DNA from: Anaerosacchariphilus polymeriproducens
GTDB lineage: Bacteria; Bacillota; Clostridia; Lachnospirales; Lachnospiraceae
NCBI RefSeq assembly: GCF_003363435.1
Contig: NZ_QRCT01000026.1
Coordinates: 1-59,456 of the forward strand
Reading direction: 5' to 3'
DNA length: 59,456 nucleotides
The notes under the pieces were generated by a model. The model was not told the origin of the DNA. It was given only the letters and a program-made list of their open reading frames with translations, and ran no database searches. Within the stretch, counting starts at the first letter, position 1. Each line of letters begins with the position of its first letter. Positions 15,475 to 24,508 of the stretch are shown here, piece by piece. A program made the position numbers and the translations under genes.

Positions 15475-16635
15475 TCAAACTACTAATTCAGATGCTTGTT
15501 TGATAATTTCGTCCGTACCTCCCAAAGTACTTAACGAATCTTTTAGTCGCTTTGCATTCTTTTCATAATCCTTATTGCCGGTTACTTTTTCAACCAACTG
15601 TTTCAACTTATCTGCTTGAAACCCGCTCTCAGACAAATAAATTCCTGCATGATTGTCTGCAATGGACTTTGCATTATATTTTCTCTCAAATACTTTACCC
15701 GGGCAAATAATCTGCGGCACCTCATAAAATATGGCATCCATAATACTATTCTGTCCACCATGATTGATATACACTGCTGTACTTGGTAATAATTCACTAA
15801 AATTAAACCTATCATTGATATGGATATTATCTTTATCTTCTTTCTTCAAGCCTCTTCCGGCTATGTACAATTCATATTCACTACCTTCAAACGCACTCCT
15901 CAATTCTTGGACCAGAATTTTCTGAGAAATTGTCCCATTTCCCATATAAGCTAATATCTTGTTTTTATTATTTTCAGTTACATAATCTGTTGGACGATGG
16001 AATGGCCCTGTGAATATCGTATTCGGTTTATCTACAGGCTCCAGATCATAACTACTAGGAATCACTCTTAAATCAGCTAATTCCATTAAATCTAGGGTTG
16101 ATTTAACTTCCGGCAAATTCAACTCGTTTAAAACACGATTCACACCTTTACAATATTTGGGCGTGGAAGCAAAAGAAGACTGAATTGGATAACTATAACT
16201 GGTAATCACCGGCTTCTGTGTGACTAAAGCAGCGACAATTGCAGACATATTTGCTTCTGCATAAACAAAATCAGGATCAAAGTCTTTGATTGCATCCCGG
16301 ATACATGAAACGCTGTGATAAAAATAGGAATAGGAAATAGCTCCTGTCAAATGGAGCACTTCTTCAAAACTATGAACGGTCTTCGCTTTAAGTAGTCCTA
16401 ATTTCCCTACTATAGGGAAAACTCTTTTTCCTATCGGCGCTGGTAACCCTAACGGTATCGGAATTGGTATATAATAATTCCTTACACCTTCAATTTCTTC
16501 GTAATTAACATCTTTTGCAGCGCATAAAGCGACTTCAGATCCTTGATTGATAAATGCATTGGCTAACGTCTTTGCTCTTGAGAACGGTCCAGACGTTTCA
16601 ACCATAGCAGCCATAGGTACAATTAATATTTTCAT
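15475..16635 (-). CDS. MGT-type (GT1) glycosyltransferase
   Basis: A 386-aa GT-B fold enzyme. The N-terminal half has the acceptor-domain start 'ILIVPMAAMVETSGPFSRAKTLANAF' and the C-terminal half the donor-domain pattern 'AYMGNGTISQKI', then 'VYINHGGQNSIMDAIFYEVPQIICPG', which is the UDP-sugar-binding signature of macrolide/UDP-glycosyltransferases. It should transfer a sugar from UDP-glucose or a similar donor to a small lipophilic acceptor or an antibiotic. The HGGQNS motif keeps the key His, Gly, Gln and Asn. It is a single-gene unit between the reductase-like gene and the NlpC/P60 gene. The acceptor cannot be predicted. Confidence 0.85.
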   Translation of the reverse strand: MKILIVPMAAMVETSGPFSRAKTLANAFINQGSEVALCAAKDVNYEEIEGVRNYYIPIPIPLGLPAPIGKRVFPIVGKLGLLKAKTVHSFEEVLHLTGAISYSYFYHSVSCIRDAIKDFDPDFVYAEANMSAIVAALVTQKPVITSYSYPIQSSFASTPKYCKGVNRVLNELNLPEVKSTLDLMELADLRVIPSSYDLEPVDKPNTIFTGPFHRPTDYVTENNKNKILAYMGNGTISQKILVQELRSAFEGSEYELYIAGRGLKKEDKDNIHINDRFNFSELLPSTAVYINHGGQNSIMDAIFYEVPQIICPGKVFERKYNAKSIADNHAGIYLSESGFQADKLKQLVEKVTGNKDYEKNAKRLKDSLSTLGGTDEIIKQASELVV

Positions 16636-16741
16636 GTTTTAGCCCCTTTCTTGACAATTAGTTTCTCACTCCCCTTTTATATTTTAAATACCAACTATTG
16701 TATTGATACAAAATACTTTCATTTACAAACTTCTATAAAAG

Positions 16742-16780
16742 AAAAGTCTCACATCCTACAAAAAGGATTGTGAGACTTTT
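16742..16780 (-). terminator. terminator of the NlpC/P60 gene
   Basis: A stem of about 14 bp with a single-base bulge (16742-16757 with 16764-16780), six-base loop, and U-rich 3' side on the minus strand. It lies just after the stop codon at 16802. Confidence 0.75.
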
Positions 16781-16801
16781 TTATTTTCAACTTATATTTT
16801 A

Positions 16802-17959
16802 TTATATAACTCTTCGTACTGATAAAATTGTACGATATGTAGCGTTTCCTGTTACAATACCAAGTGCACTGTTTGCTGCATGAACAATCTGTCCATTACC
16901 CATATAAATAGCAACATGTCCACTGTAGCAAATCAAATCTCCCGGCTGCGCATCCGCATAACTTACTTCAACACCGGCGCCACGCTGTTCTCCAGATGTT
17001 CTAGGTAAACCTACACCAAAGTTCGCAAATACCGATTGTGTAAATCCTGAACAATCTGCTCCATTTGTTAAGCTTGTTCCGCCCCATACATAAGGGTTAC
17101 CAACAAATTGTAACGCATATTGTACTACTGCTGAACCTTGTCCACTTCCGACAGGTACTGATGGTGCAGGATTGTTATTCGAGGATGGAGTATTTGGAGA
17201 AGACGGAGTGCTTGGAGAAGGTGGATTATTAGCCGCCCGTCTCTGAGCTTCTCTCTGCTCTGCTGCTCTGATTTCCGCATTCTTTGCTTCTACTTCTGCT
17301 TGATAAGCTGCTGCTTTTTCTTTCGCTTCTTCTAATTGTGAATCAAAATCAGCAACTTGTTCTTTCTTTTCTGATATCAGTGCCTGCAAAGAATTTTCTT
17401 GTTCCTTTTTCGCACTCTGCATTGATTCTAAATCTGCTTTATCATTTTCTAATTGTTTCTCCAGATTCAGTACCTTAGTTTTAGCTTCCTGATATTGCAT
17501 CAATAGTTTACGATCTGATTCATATATCTTGTCCACATATTCAGCTTTATTTAATAAATCAGTAATACTGTCAGCATCTAAAAGAACGGAAACTAAAGTT
17601 GTATCTCCATTTTCATACATGAAACGAATTCTTTTTTTCATGTCTTCATACTGTTTCTTCTCTGTTGCTTTTGCTTTCTTTAAGTCTACACGACATAAAT
17701 CCAATTCTTCCTGCTTGCTGTCTAATTCACCTTTTAAAATATCTATTTCAACTAACAAATCAACTAATTGTGAATCTAAATTTTTAATAGCTGATTTTGT
17801 TTCTTCTTTCGAGTTCTCAAGTGCATCAATACTGTTCTTCGCCGAATCCAGTTTTTCCTGAGCTTGCTGCTTTTCTTTCTGTAATGACGTAGCTTGTACA
17901 CTCATTATGGGCTGAACAATTAATACTCCTGCTAAAAGCACATATGCCAGTTTCTTCAT
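16802..17959 (-). CDS. secreted NlpC/P60 peptidoglycan hydrolase
   Basis: A 385-aa exported wall hydrolase. Residues 1-23 are a signal peptide ending near VQAT. Residues 25-245 form a long coiled coil rich in Lys, Glu and Gln, of the PcsB/CwlO type that keeps the enzyme inactive until FtsEX-like contact. Residues 246-275 are a Pro/Ser/Asn linker. Residues 276-385 are NlpC/P60, with the catalytic Cys in NGADCSGFTQS and His in HVAIYMG. It should cut the D-Glu to diamino-acid bond of stem peptides during cell separation or elongation. It is monocistronic. No c-di-AMP riboswitch core could be recognised in the 200 bp upstream. Confidence 0.93.
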   Translation of the reverse strand: MKKLAYVLLAGVLIVQPIMSVQATSLQKEKQQAQEKLDSAKNSIDALENSKEETKSAIKNLDSQLVDLLVEIDILKGELDSKQEELDLCRVDLKKAKATEKKQYEDMKKRIRFMYENGDTTLVSVLLDADSITDLLNKAEYVDKIYESDRKLLMQYQEAKTKVLNLEKQLENDKADLESMQSAKKEQENSLQALISEKKEQVADFDSQLEEAKEKAAAYQAEVEAKNAEIRAAEQREAQRRAANNPPSPSTPSSPNTPSSNNNPAPSVPVGSGQGSAVVQYALQFVGNPYVWGGTSLTNGADCSGFTQSVFANFGVGLPRTSGEQRGAGVEVSYADAQPGDLICYSGHVAIYMGNGQIVHAANSALGIVTGNATYRTILSVRRVI

Positions 17960-18166
17960 TCTTTATCCACTCTCCTATTTTATTAAATAAATGTTACACA
18001 CTTATTAAATTTTATTTTATTTTCTATGATTTTTTTCTACTCCAAAAAGTAACCTTTAATGATTTTTCCCATATAAAGGGCGCATCATTTATGTTAACAC
18101 TAGTATAGCACCAAATATTACAAAATGCAATTAAAAATTTAAAAACTTCCTTAATATTTTATTCCC

Positions 18167-19153
18167 TTATTCATACTTTGATAAAATTTGTTTCATATGT
18201 TGTTTGTATTGTTCTACTACGTTTTCAGGTGAGACTACTTTTACCCCCATACCGAATCCGCTTAGCCAAGCAAAAAATTGATTGCTCACTGCTACTTTTA
18301 CTCTTATTAAAAAACAGTCATTTTCTGTTTTACGAATTGTAATATCTTTACCGAAACGATCAATTACTACACCAATTAAATGATTTGCAAACATAATGGT
18401 AACATCTTCATCTTTTCCGCCAAACATACCGAACGTTTTATTCCCATAACTGACCAGATCGAAATTTTCGAATTCTTCTTGTCCCATTCTTTTTTCGGAA
18501 ATCACATCGATCTTTATCATTTTATCAACCCGGTAATGTTTAATCATAGATGCTTCTTCATCATAACCTATCATGTAATAATTTTCATCATCCCAAGTAA
18601 GAGCCCAAGGGCTTATTATATAGAAGTCACCTTCTTTTTTTAATTTCATTTCTTTATCTAAGGTCCATTCAAAATACTGGAATTTAATTTTGGTATTGGC
18701 TGAAATAGCACTGTGAATCATATCTACATTATAATAGATACTTTCATTCATAGTTTTAATCCGATTGGACACAAACACTTGACGCTGCAAATGTTTCGCA
18801 TCAAATATACTGGTCAGACTTTCTATTTTCTTAATCAAATCCTTGGACTTTTTGTAAGTAATAAACTTAGAAGATTGAACAGCATCTACTAATAATTTCA
18901 ATTCCGGCAGCTCAAAATATCGCTCCCCTACATAATATCCGGAAGGAGTCTCTTTCTGAAAAATAATATCCATTCCATACTGCTTTAATGTTTCAATATC
19001 GTTATAAATACTTTTTCTTTCTGCAGATATATCATATTCTGCAAGTCTGCTAATTATCTCGTGCATTGTCATAGGATGATTTTCATCGGTCTTATCTTGA
19101 AGAATTTCCATTAAGTAAACTAATTTTAACTTCTGATTCGGCGACTTTGCCAT
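18167..19153 (-). CDS. WYL-domain transcription regulator
   Basis: A 328-aa regulator. Residues 1-65 are a winged helix ('KLVYLMEILQDKTD', 'HEIISRLAEYDISAERKSIYNDIETLKQYGMDI'), and residues 130-330 contain the WYL domain ('KIKFQYFEWTLD', 'PWALTWDDENYYMIGYDEEASMIKHYRVDKM') with a WCX-like C-terminal part. WYL domains sense nucleic acids or cyclic ligands and often control stress or defence genes. The start is the ATG after AGGAGGAGAATGT; a longer reading to 19174 crosses the ribosome site. No adjacent defence gene is present, so its targets are unknown. Confidence 0.9.
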   Translation of the reverse strand: MAKSPNQKLKLVYLMEILQDKTDENHPMTMHEIISRLAEYDISAERKSIYNDIETLKQYGMDIIFQKETPSGYYVGERYFELPELKLLVDAVQSSKFITYKKSKDLIKKIESLTSIFDAKHLQRQVFVSNRIKTMNESIYYNVDMIHSAISANTKIKFQYFEWTLDKEMKLKKEGDFYIISPWALTWDDENYYMIGYDEEASMIKHYRVDKMIKIDVISEKRMGQEEFENFDLVSYGNKTFGMFGGKDEDVTIMFANHLIGVVIDRFGKDITIRKTENDCFLIRVKVAVSNQFFAWLSGFGMGVKVVSPENVVEQYKQHMKQILSKYE

Positions 19154-19272
19154 ACATTCTCCTCCTAATACCATGACTTATGAAATTACTCTTTCCCTTT
19201 CATTATAAATGAGCAAGAAAAAAAAGCAACTTTTTTTTGTATTAACTTTTGTAGGTAAAGAAGAAATAAATT

Positions 19273-19953
19273 TCATGCTCCTGTTAATATTACGGATAAA
19301 AATGTACCCACTAATATGGAGGGGCCAAATGCAATCATATCTTTTCTTGATTTTCTTTTCATTATCAGAAGAAAAACAGAAACAATAAAAGCTATAATTA
19401 ATGATGCCAGAACAGCGTTTGATACACCTACAAATCCTTGGAATAGTCCCATAATAGAAAATAATTTTACATCTCCCATTCCTATTTTCCCTTTCATAAT
19501 TAATAAAACAATCATACAAACTACAAACAGACCAAATGCTGATATTACTTCCGATGTAAGCGTAAAAACTAAATTCTTTTGTGGAAAAAGAAATTCAAAT
19601 ACTAAAATTACACCACGGCAGATTAAAGATGTTATCAATAACTTATTAGGAATAATATATCTCTTATTATCAATCACTGCCATTGGAAATATTAAAGTTA
19701 CAAGACAAACTCTTTTCAATAAATAAAGCGTTGTGAGACCTTGATAAAATACACTCATAAAGACTGCAAGAGAAAGACTGGACACGAGCATAATCAAAAA
19801 GAAAATCTTTTTCTTATTTGTCTCTGGCAGGACCATTTTTATTTTTCCGATAATTCCTTGAACACTTTTCCATCTTTTTTTCTGCATATAAACAAGATTT
19901 AAAATACAAAGTGCTACAGTAGCGATTACAACATACCAATTTACTACATTCAC
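19273..19953 (-). CDS. A24-family prepilin peptidase-like membrane protein
   Basis: A 226-aa membrane protein with about six hydrophobic segments. It has the two conserved aspartates of type IV prepilin peptidases: one in 'FPMAVIDNKRYIIPNKLL' (about residue 98) and one in 'KIGMGDVKLFS' (about residue 161, GxGDxK motif). It would cleave prepilin-type leaders at the membrane. No pilin, secretion ATPase or Tad gene lies within the window, so it either serves a distant locus or acts on a small set of substrates. The N-terminal Cys-rich methylase domain is absent, as in Tad-type (CpaA/TadV) enzymes. Confidence 0.8.
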   Translation of the reverse strand: MNVVNWYVVIATVALCILNLVYMQKKRWKSVQGIIGKIKMVLPETNKKKIFFLIMLVSSLSLAVFMSVFYQGLTTLYLLKRVCLVTLIFPMAVIDNKRYIIPNKLLITSLICRGVILVFEFLFPQKNLVFTLTSEVISAFGLFVVCMIVLLIMKGKIGMGDVKLFSIMGLFQGFVGVSNAVLASLIIAFIVSVFLLIMKRKSRKDMIAFGPSILVGTFLSVILTGA

Positions 19954-20030
19954 TTTAAGTCCCCTTTACTTAATCCATTACAACTGTTACCAACCTTCTA
20001 TAGCTGTACATTTTGTAATACTAAATAATA

Positions 20031-20258
20031 TCAATCTAATTCATCTTCTTTACAATCAATTATTATCTTATCACAATCAGAACAATACCATGCCGGTTGT
20101 TTTTTCATATCTCCAAAAGCATGTCTACCAATTCTAAAACCGTTTGATTTATCACTTTTATAGAACAAATGCGGCTTATCATATCTTGGTATCCATTCAA
20201 TAGCCGGTGTAAGTATATAACCCAATTTCATTTCAGAATTACATATTGGACAATTCAT
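20031..20258 (-). CDS. small zinc-ribbon-like protein (PF20097-like)
   Basis: A 75-aa protein opening with MNCPICNSEMKLGYIL and closing with YCSDCDKIIID, so four Cys in two CxxC pairs frame the chain as in a zinc ribbon. The middle has 'GFRIGRHAFGDMKKQPAW'. It matches my memory of the widespread small Firmicute family PF20097, of unknown function. The ATG follows GGAG by nine bases. It stands alone between the prepilin peptidase gene and a small membrane protein gene. A metal-binding or nucleic-acid-binding role is only a guess. Confidence 0.65.
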   Translation of the reverse strand: MNCPICNSEMKLGYILTPAIEWIPRYDKPHLFYKSDKSNGFRIGRHAFGDMKKQPAWYCSDCDKIIIDCKEDELD

Positions 20259-20337
20259 AAATATCAACTCCACAATCTTATACTTAAATTTCTAAATTTT
20301 CAACTTGTAACATTTAATTTCCCTACACTTAACAATA

Positions 20338-20592
20338 TCAATTCTTTTGATATAAAATAATCAAAAGACCAAAACCTGAAAAAGCAGAAAGTATTGTTCC
20401 TGCTAAATTCATGCTTTGTTCACTACCAAATTCCCAAGTATCGCTCATAAGTATAAATCCTATCCCACTAAAAAAAATAACAATTAAAATAAAAGTAATT
20501 ATGTATTTTGTCTTACTTTTTATCAACCAAATCACCACCTGAATTAAACTTTGATTCATTTCTTGATAAACAGCAGAAATCTCAAGAATCAA
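20338..20592 (-). CDS. small two-helix membrane protein, unknown function
   Basis: An 84-aa frame with two hydrophobic segments, 'YIITFILIVIFFSGIGFIL' (residues 30-48) and 'LAGTILSAFSGFGLLIIL' (63-80). The likely start is a TTG preceded by GAGG at nine bases; internal ATG or GTG starts are possible, so the N-terminus is uncertain. It is not similar to anything I recognise. The hydrophobic pattern and a nearby ribosome site support a real gene, but there is no operon context to help. Confidence 0.45.
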   Translation of the reverse strand: MILEISAVYQEMNQSLIQVVIWLIKSKTKYIITFILIVIFFSGIGFILMSDTWEFGSEQSMNLAGTILSAFSGFGLLIILYQKN

Positions 20593-20825
20593 ATAATTTA
20601 TCCTCTACCCTTAAAAATTCAAAAGATAAAACCCTTAATCCGCTCTATATCTGGAAATATTTTCCCACACCCCAAAACTATTGTCAACACATATACCAAA
20701 CATACCAAACTCAAACCAAAAAACCATTACAATAACAATTCAAAAAATATAGCAATACATTAATAAAAATCTAAGAAAGACTAACCATTATAAAAACCTA
20801 ATCAAAAAATCCATTACCAAAACCA

Positions 20826-21027
20826 GCAAGTTCCCCATCTGGATTCTCGCCTACTTGAATGTATTTAGGGAATCTTAGTTCTGGAAATGGATGCATTTGT
20901 CTGGAAATCCCACCTGTTTGAGAGCTAGCTCGAGTTTGGGATTTCCAGACACGTATTTTGCATCCAGATCCAGAACTTAGATTCCCTTAATACAAGAAAC
21001 CCAAGAGAAGCCAGATGGGGAACTTGC
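20826..21027. repeat. 202-nt imperfect inverted repeat (long hairpin)
   Basis: The outer arms are identical over 17 bp (20826-20842 and 21011-21027). The inner stem is perfect over 14 bp (GTCTGGAAATCCCA and its complement), and AGGGAATCT-, AGTTCTGGA- and TGGATGCA-like blocks pair between them with mismatches. The loop contains AGCTAGCT. The outer arm ends one base before the stop codon of the ABC ATPase gene. It could be a MITE-like insertion or a structured RNA/terminator; no transposase is present. The preceding 230 bp (20593-20825) show nothing I can support. Confidence 0.85.
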
Positions 21028-21028
21028 C

Positions 21029-21706
21029 CTACTTTAGCTGACGAACAATCCCCCCATCAATCTCATAAACCTTATCGCACAAAAGATTAATATCATCCAT
21101 ATTATGAGTTGCAAGCAGAATCGTCTTCCCCTGTTTTTTCAAGTCCAAAAATAAATTTCTCATATCCTCAACACCTTCATTGTCCAAACCATTCATAGGC
21201 TCATCCAAAATCAATATTTGCTGTTCTTCCATAATAGCCTGAGCGATTGCAAGCCTCTGCTTCATTCCCATAGAATAATTACCTACTCTTTTTTTTGATG
21301 AGGGATTCAGTCCAACCAGTTTCATAATATTGCACAAATGTTCTCGGTTCTTCTTATTCTGAATCATATACAAGAATTCCAGATTCTTCATACCACTTCG
21401 AGTACTCAAAAAAGATGGCTCTTCAATAATAATCCCAGCTGTTGTAAGCATATCAATGTCTTTCTGCATTTCTTTCCCCTCGACCCATATACTTCCTTCA
21501 TCTAATTTAAGAAATCCACATATCGCTTTAAACAACACTGTTTTCCCCGAACCATTCCTCCCTATGATTCCACATATTTCACCTTTATTACAACTGATAT
21601 TAACATCATTTAATACACGAACATCTTTAAAACTTTTCCGAGCATGCAAAACTTTGATAATACCATTTTCATTTTCAATTACTTGTATCGTTTGTCCCTC
21701 TTTCAT
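21029..21706 (-). CDS. ABC transporter ATP-binding protein
   Basis: A 225-aa ATPase with Walker A GRNGSGKT (about residue 40), signature NYSMGMKQRLAIAQA (about 130), Walker B ILILDEP and the H-loop LLATHNMDD. It powers the two adjacent permease-like proteins. The chosen ATG follows GGAGG by seven bases; an upstream in-frame start adds ten residues through the ribosome site. It is the last gene of a five-gene operon. The group (ATPase, two permeases, lipoprotein, small secreted protein) resembles bacteriocin-export or immunity and DUF2712-type operons, but substrate is unknown. Confidence 0.95.
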   Translation of the reverse strand: MKEGQTIQVIENENGIIKVLHARKSFKDVRVLNDVNISCNKGEICGIIGRNGSGKTVLFKAICGFLKLDEGSIWVEGKEMQKDIDMLTTAGIIIEEPSFLSTRSGMKNLEFLYMIQNKKNREHLCNIMKLVGLNPSSKKRVGNYSMGMKQRLAIAQAIMEEQQILILDEPMNGLDNEGVEDMRNLFLDLKKQGKTILLATHNMDDINLLCDKVYEIDGGIVRQLK

Positions 21707-21707
21707 T

Positions 21708-22562
21708 TTACTCCTCCTTATTCCAACAAAAGTCAATCTTCCTAATCTTAATCAAAATTAGACCCGTCAATATACTTATCACTATTACCATAACTGCTAT
21801 TACACATTTCACTGTGGGTTCATTCCCATTACCAAACAATACGTTGATATCCATCCACGAAATTGGTGATATCAATTCAATCCAATATACGATATAAGAA
21901 ATATTTGCAGCCATAATAGAAAACACTGCAAAAAACATAGCTGCAACAACAGCACATAATCTAGAAATATATAGACTCACTGCAAACATAAAAAGCCCAA
22001 TAAAGGATAAAACAAATCCTCCCACTAGGATTAATACTCCCAATCCTTGAAACGGTGTATAAGAATCCATTATTTTATAAGAAAAATCTAATTTAATATG
22101 ATACTTTTCACAAGCATCCGTCAAAGCTAATGTGTATAGCACCTTTCCCCAGCCCGCTTCTAACATTACACTTGGTAATAATACAATAGCGCTCAAAAAA
22201 ACTTCCAGCAGCATAAGAAAAAAACCACTTAATATAATTCCAATAATTTTCCCAAGTGCCCACTTTATCCTTCCTCTTCTGATGATTTGATAGATCTGGT
22301 CAGACTGCATAAAAGGTATTTTGGAATAAAAATACATGACTCCTGCTATAAAAAAGAATCTAAAATAGATATCTTTCATCAAAAACGGAAGAACCCATGT
22401 ACTTACCGGGTAACTCGCACTAAGTGCAAATTTCTTAATAGGATATAAATATACGTGCATAATAAAAATTTGCAGTACTATAAATACAATTAATCTTACA
22501 TTTATAAAGTTTTTCAAAAAGTCCCGAATACCGTCACGTATTTGCCATATTATTTTACTCAA
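21708..22562 (-). CDS. ABC-2-type permease-like membrane protein
   Basis: A 284-aa protein with about six hydrophobic segments (residues 20-42, 60-80, 105-135, 175-205, 205-230, 255-277). The start appears to be TTG overlapping the previous gene's stop (TTTGAGTAA) behind AAAGGGG, so translation is coupled. It has no recognisable motif beyond the hydrophobic pattern of export permeases and probably pairs with the next gene's product. It lies one base from the ATPase start. Confidence 0.75.
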   Translation of the reverse strand: MSKIIWQIRDGIRDFLKNFINVRLIVFIVLQIFIMHVYLYPIKKFALSASYPVSTWVLPFLMKDIYFRFFFIAGVMYFYSKIPFMQSDQIYQIIRRGRIKWALGKIIGIILSGFFLMLLEVFLSAIVLLPSVMLEAGWGKVLYTLALTDACEKYHIKLDFSYKIMDSYTPFQGLGVLILVGGFVLSFIGLFMFAVSLYISRLCAVVAAMFFAVFSIMAANISYIVYWIELISPISWMDINVLFGNGNEPTVKCVIAVMVIVISILTGLILIKIRKIDFCWNKEE

Positions 22563-23355
22563 ATTGTATTTTCCCCTTTAACCGTGTATAAATTAAAACA
22601 TAAAATACGACTACAAAACAAATGCCAATTCCTACAGAAAATAGATAAGAAATTAAATCATCCGAACATAGCCTGATCACTGAATTAAATATATCAACTA
22701 ACCCTATTGATTGTTCTCCAAATATCTCTATCAATAGAATATCAAAAAAGTAATAGCCTATTACAGGCACTGACCATATTAAAAGTTTATTTCTGATAAA
22801 CAAGGATAAATATGATCCAAACAATGCCAAGATTCCGGCTAATATCCCTTGCTGTATTCCAGACAAAAAGTAATATAGGTAAAAATCACCATTCTGCAGG
22901 ATTCTGTGAAATCCCCCCGTAGTTAATAAGGTCTGTGAAACGGAATTCTCCTCGGTAATCCAGGGAAGAAACGTATGTAAAATAGTGATAAAGATAAGAA
23001 GTCCTAATATCATAGTAATCATAGCAGTTAAAAATATCACTATGACCTTGGAGCAGGTATAGAAACTCAACTTCCCTCTGATCACCTCTAAGTTAAAATA
23101 ATTATTTTCACTATCTTCGCAAAAACAGGAAGCATAAGTGAAAGCGCAAAAGATGTAGCTGACCAAAACTGGAACTCCCTGTAAAACAAGTGTACATACA
23201 TACACTATATTATTATTCAATTCAATATCATCGAAAATTGCGAAAAACATTACACCAACGACTCCAAAGATTCCGATTACAAATTTACACGAAAAGATAG
23301 AACGGTTAAAGTCCATTCTTAAATAACTTGAAAGTAAATTTCCATCTCTACTCAT
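22555..23355 (-). CDS. ABC-2-type permease-like membrane protein
   Basis: A 266-aa protein with about six membrane segments; the first (residues 20-43) follows an N-terminal cytosolic segment with 'YLRMDFNRSIFS', a layout usual for ABC-2-type exporters. It overlaps the preceding lipoprotein gene by eight bases and the next permease by eight bases. It probably forms the heterodimeric channel with the neighbouring permease. It is not close to any named exporter I can recall. Confidence 0.75.
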   Translation of the reverse strand: MSRDGNLLSSYLRMDFNRSIFSCKFVIGIFGVVGVMFFAIFDDIELNNNIVYVCTLVLQGVPVLVSYIFCAFTYASCFCEDSENNYFNLEVIRGKLSFYTCSKVIVIFLTAMITMILGLLIFITILHTFLPWITEENSVSQTLLTTGGFHRILQNGDFYLYYFLSGIQQGILAGILALFGSYLSLFIRNKLLIWSVPVIGYYFFDILLIEIFGEQSIGLVDIFNSVIRLCSDDLISYLFSVGIGICFVVVFYVLIYTRLKGKIQFE

Positions 23356-24493
23356 GATAAATTTCCTCCGCAGTCACCGCATCGATCACCATCTGTACTT
23401 TATTTTCCATGCCCTCTTCTGGAGTGTTTTCTTCTATTTCTAATATCCAGACAGGAAAAACATGATAAGAATCCTTTCCATTTAATATATCAACCATATA
23501 ATACAACTCTGCTGATACTACTTTATAGGTAGAATCTCCCAAAATTCTATGATATTTATTGACAACAGTCTGAGCGATTTTATCAAATTCCGCTAGGGAA
23601 ACCTGCTCTGTTTCCTTGGAAAAATCAAAGACTCTTTCTACCTCAAGATCCTCTATTCCATTCTTAGAATAAATGACTTTCACTGGTGAATAAGCTTCTG
23701 ATACCTCATGAAAAATTTCTGCATACACATGATATACCGGTATTCCCTCAAATTCTTGCCCCGCAAAAAAATAGTAGCAATTATCATCTTCAGTCCATGA
23801 TTCTTTATATGCACCATTATCTATCTGCCCATCCATATCAACACAATGTTCTTCTTTCTGTAAAGTCTGATAATCCAGGCAGTATACTTTATAAGATTGA
23901 ATCTCAATCCCCACATTTGACAAACTCTTCTTTATGTTGGCAAACGCTTTTTTCCTAGACGCAAATGAAAAATCCACTTTTGCAGAATATTTATCCGCAT
24001 TATAATCAGGTGAACTTTCCTCATTCCAAAATGAATTAAATATATATGGTGCTAATCTTGGATTCGAATAAATGACCCGTGAAGAGGGGGAGGTAATCGA
24101 TAATTTAGTATTGTCAGGTGCAATATAATCAGTTATTTTTACCTTTCTTCCCTTCTTATCTCTCAATGAATCTTCCATTTTTTCATATTTTTTTACATCT
24201 GAAAAATATTCGAAAAGAGCCTTGTCTTTGTCTACAACATGCAAAGTTGCTTTCGTTGTAACAAACGGTTCTTTCCTATTCTTTATTACTAAATCGGTAT
24301 CAAAAACTACATGTTCATACATCTTCTGATATCTTTCTGGAATCGAACAAGGTTGTATTTCATCACAAGTATTTATGATATCTTTGCTGACTTCTGTATT
24401 CTCAGATTCCACAGTTTGGTCACATGCTGCCAAAATACCTGAAACAATTGTTATAAAGAAGAATATTACTTTCCTTTTCATAATTTTTTCCAT
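23348..24493 (-). CDS. lipoprotein of the ABC operon
   Basis: A 381-aa lipoprotein with a lipobox (ILAAC, Cys24) behind a hydrophobic signal. The mature part is charged and aromatic with no recognised domain, ending in a segment '...EENTPEEGMENKVQMVIDAVTAEEIYH' that is reminiscent of PepSY/YycI-like C-terminal strands. Translation probably begins at the first ATG, eleven bases after AAGGAG. It could present a substrate to the transporter, or protect the cell against it. It overlaps the next gene by eight bases. Confidence 0.7.
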   Translation of the reverse strand: MEKIMKRKVIFFFITIVSGILAACDQTVESENTEVSKDIINTCDEIQPCSIPERYQKMYEHVVFDTDLVIKNRKEPFVTTKATLHVVDKDKALFEYFSDVKKYEKMEDSLRDKKGRKVKITDYIAPDNTKLSITSPSSRVIYSNPRLAPYIFNSFWNEESSPDYNADKYSAKVDFSFASRKKAFANIKKSLSNVGIEIQSYKVYCLDYQTLQKEEHCVDMDGQIDNGAYKESWTEDDNCYYFFAGQEFEGIPVYHVYAEIFHEVSEAYSPVKVIYSKNGIEDLEVERVFDFSKETEQVSLAEFDKIAQTVVNKYHRILGDSTYKVVSAELYYMVDILNGKDSYHVFPVWILEIEENTPEEGMENKVQMVIDAVTAEEIYHE

Positions 24494-24508
24494 TTCTTTC
24501 GCTTCTCC

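Noticed and set aside
19178-19519. 113-aa frame overlapping the prepilin peptidase
   Set aside because: Different frame on the same strand, Cys/Arg/Tyr-rich nonsense composition and no translation signal.
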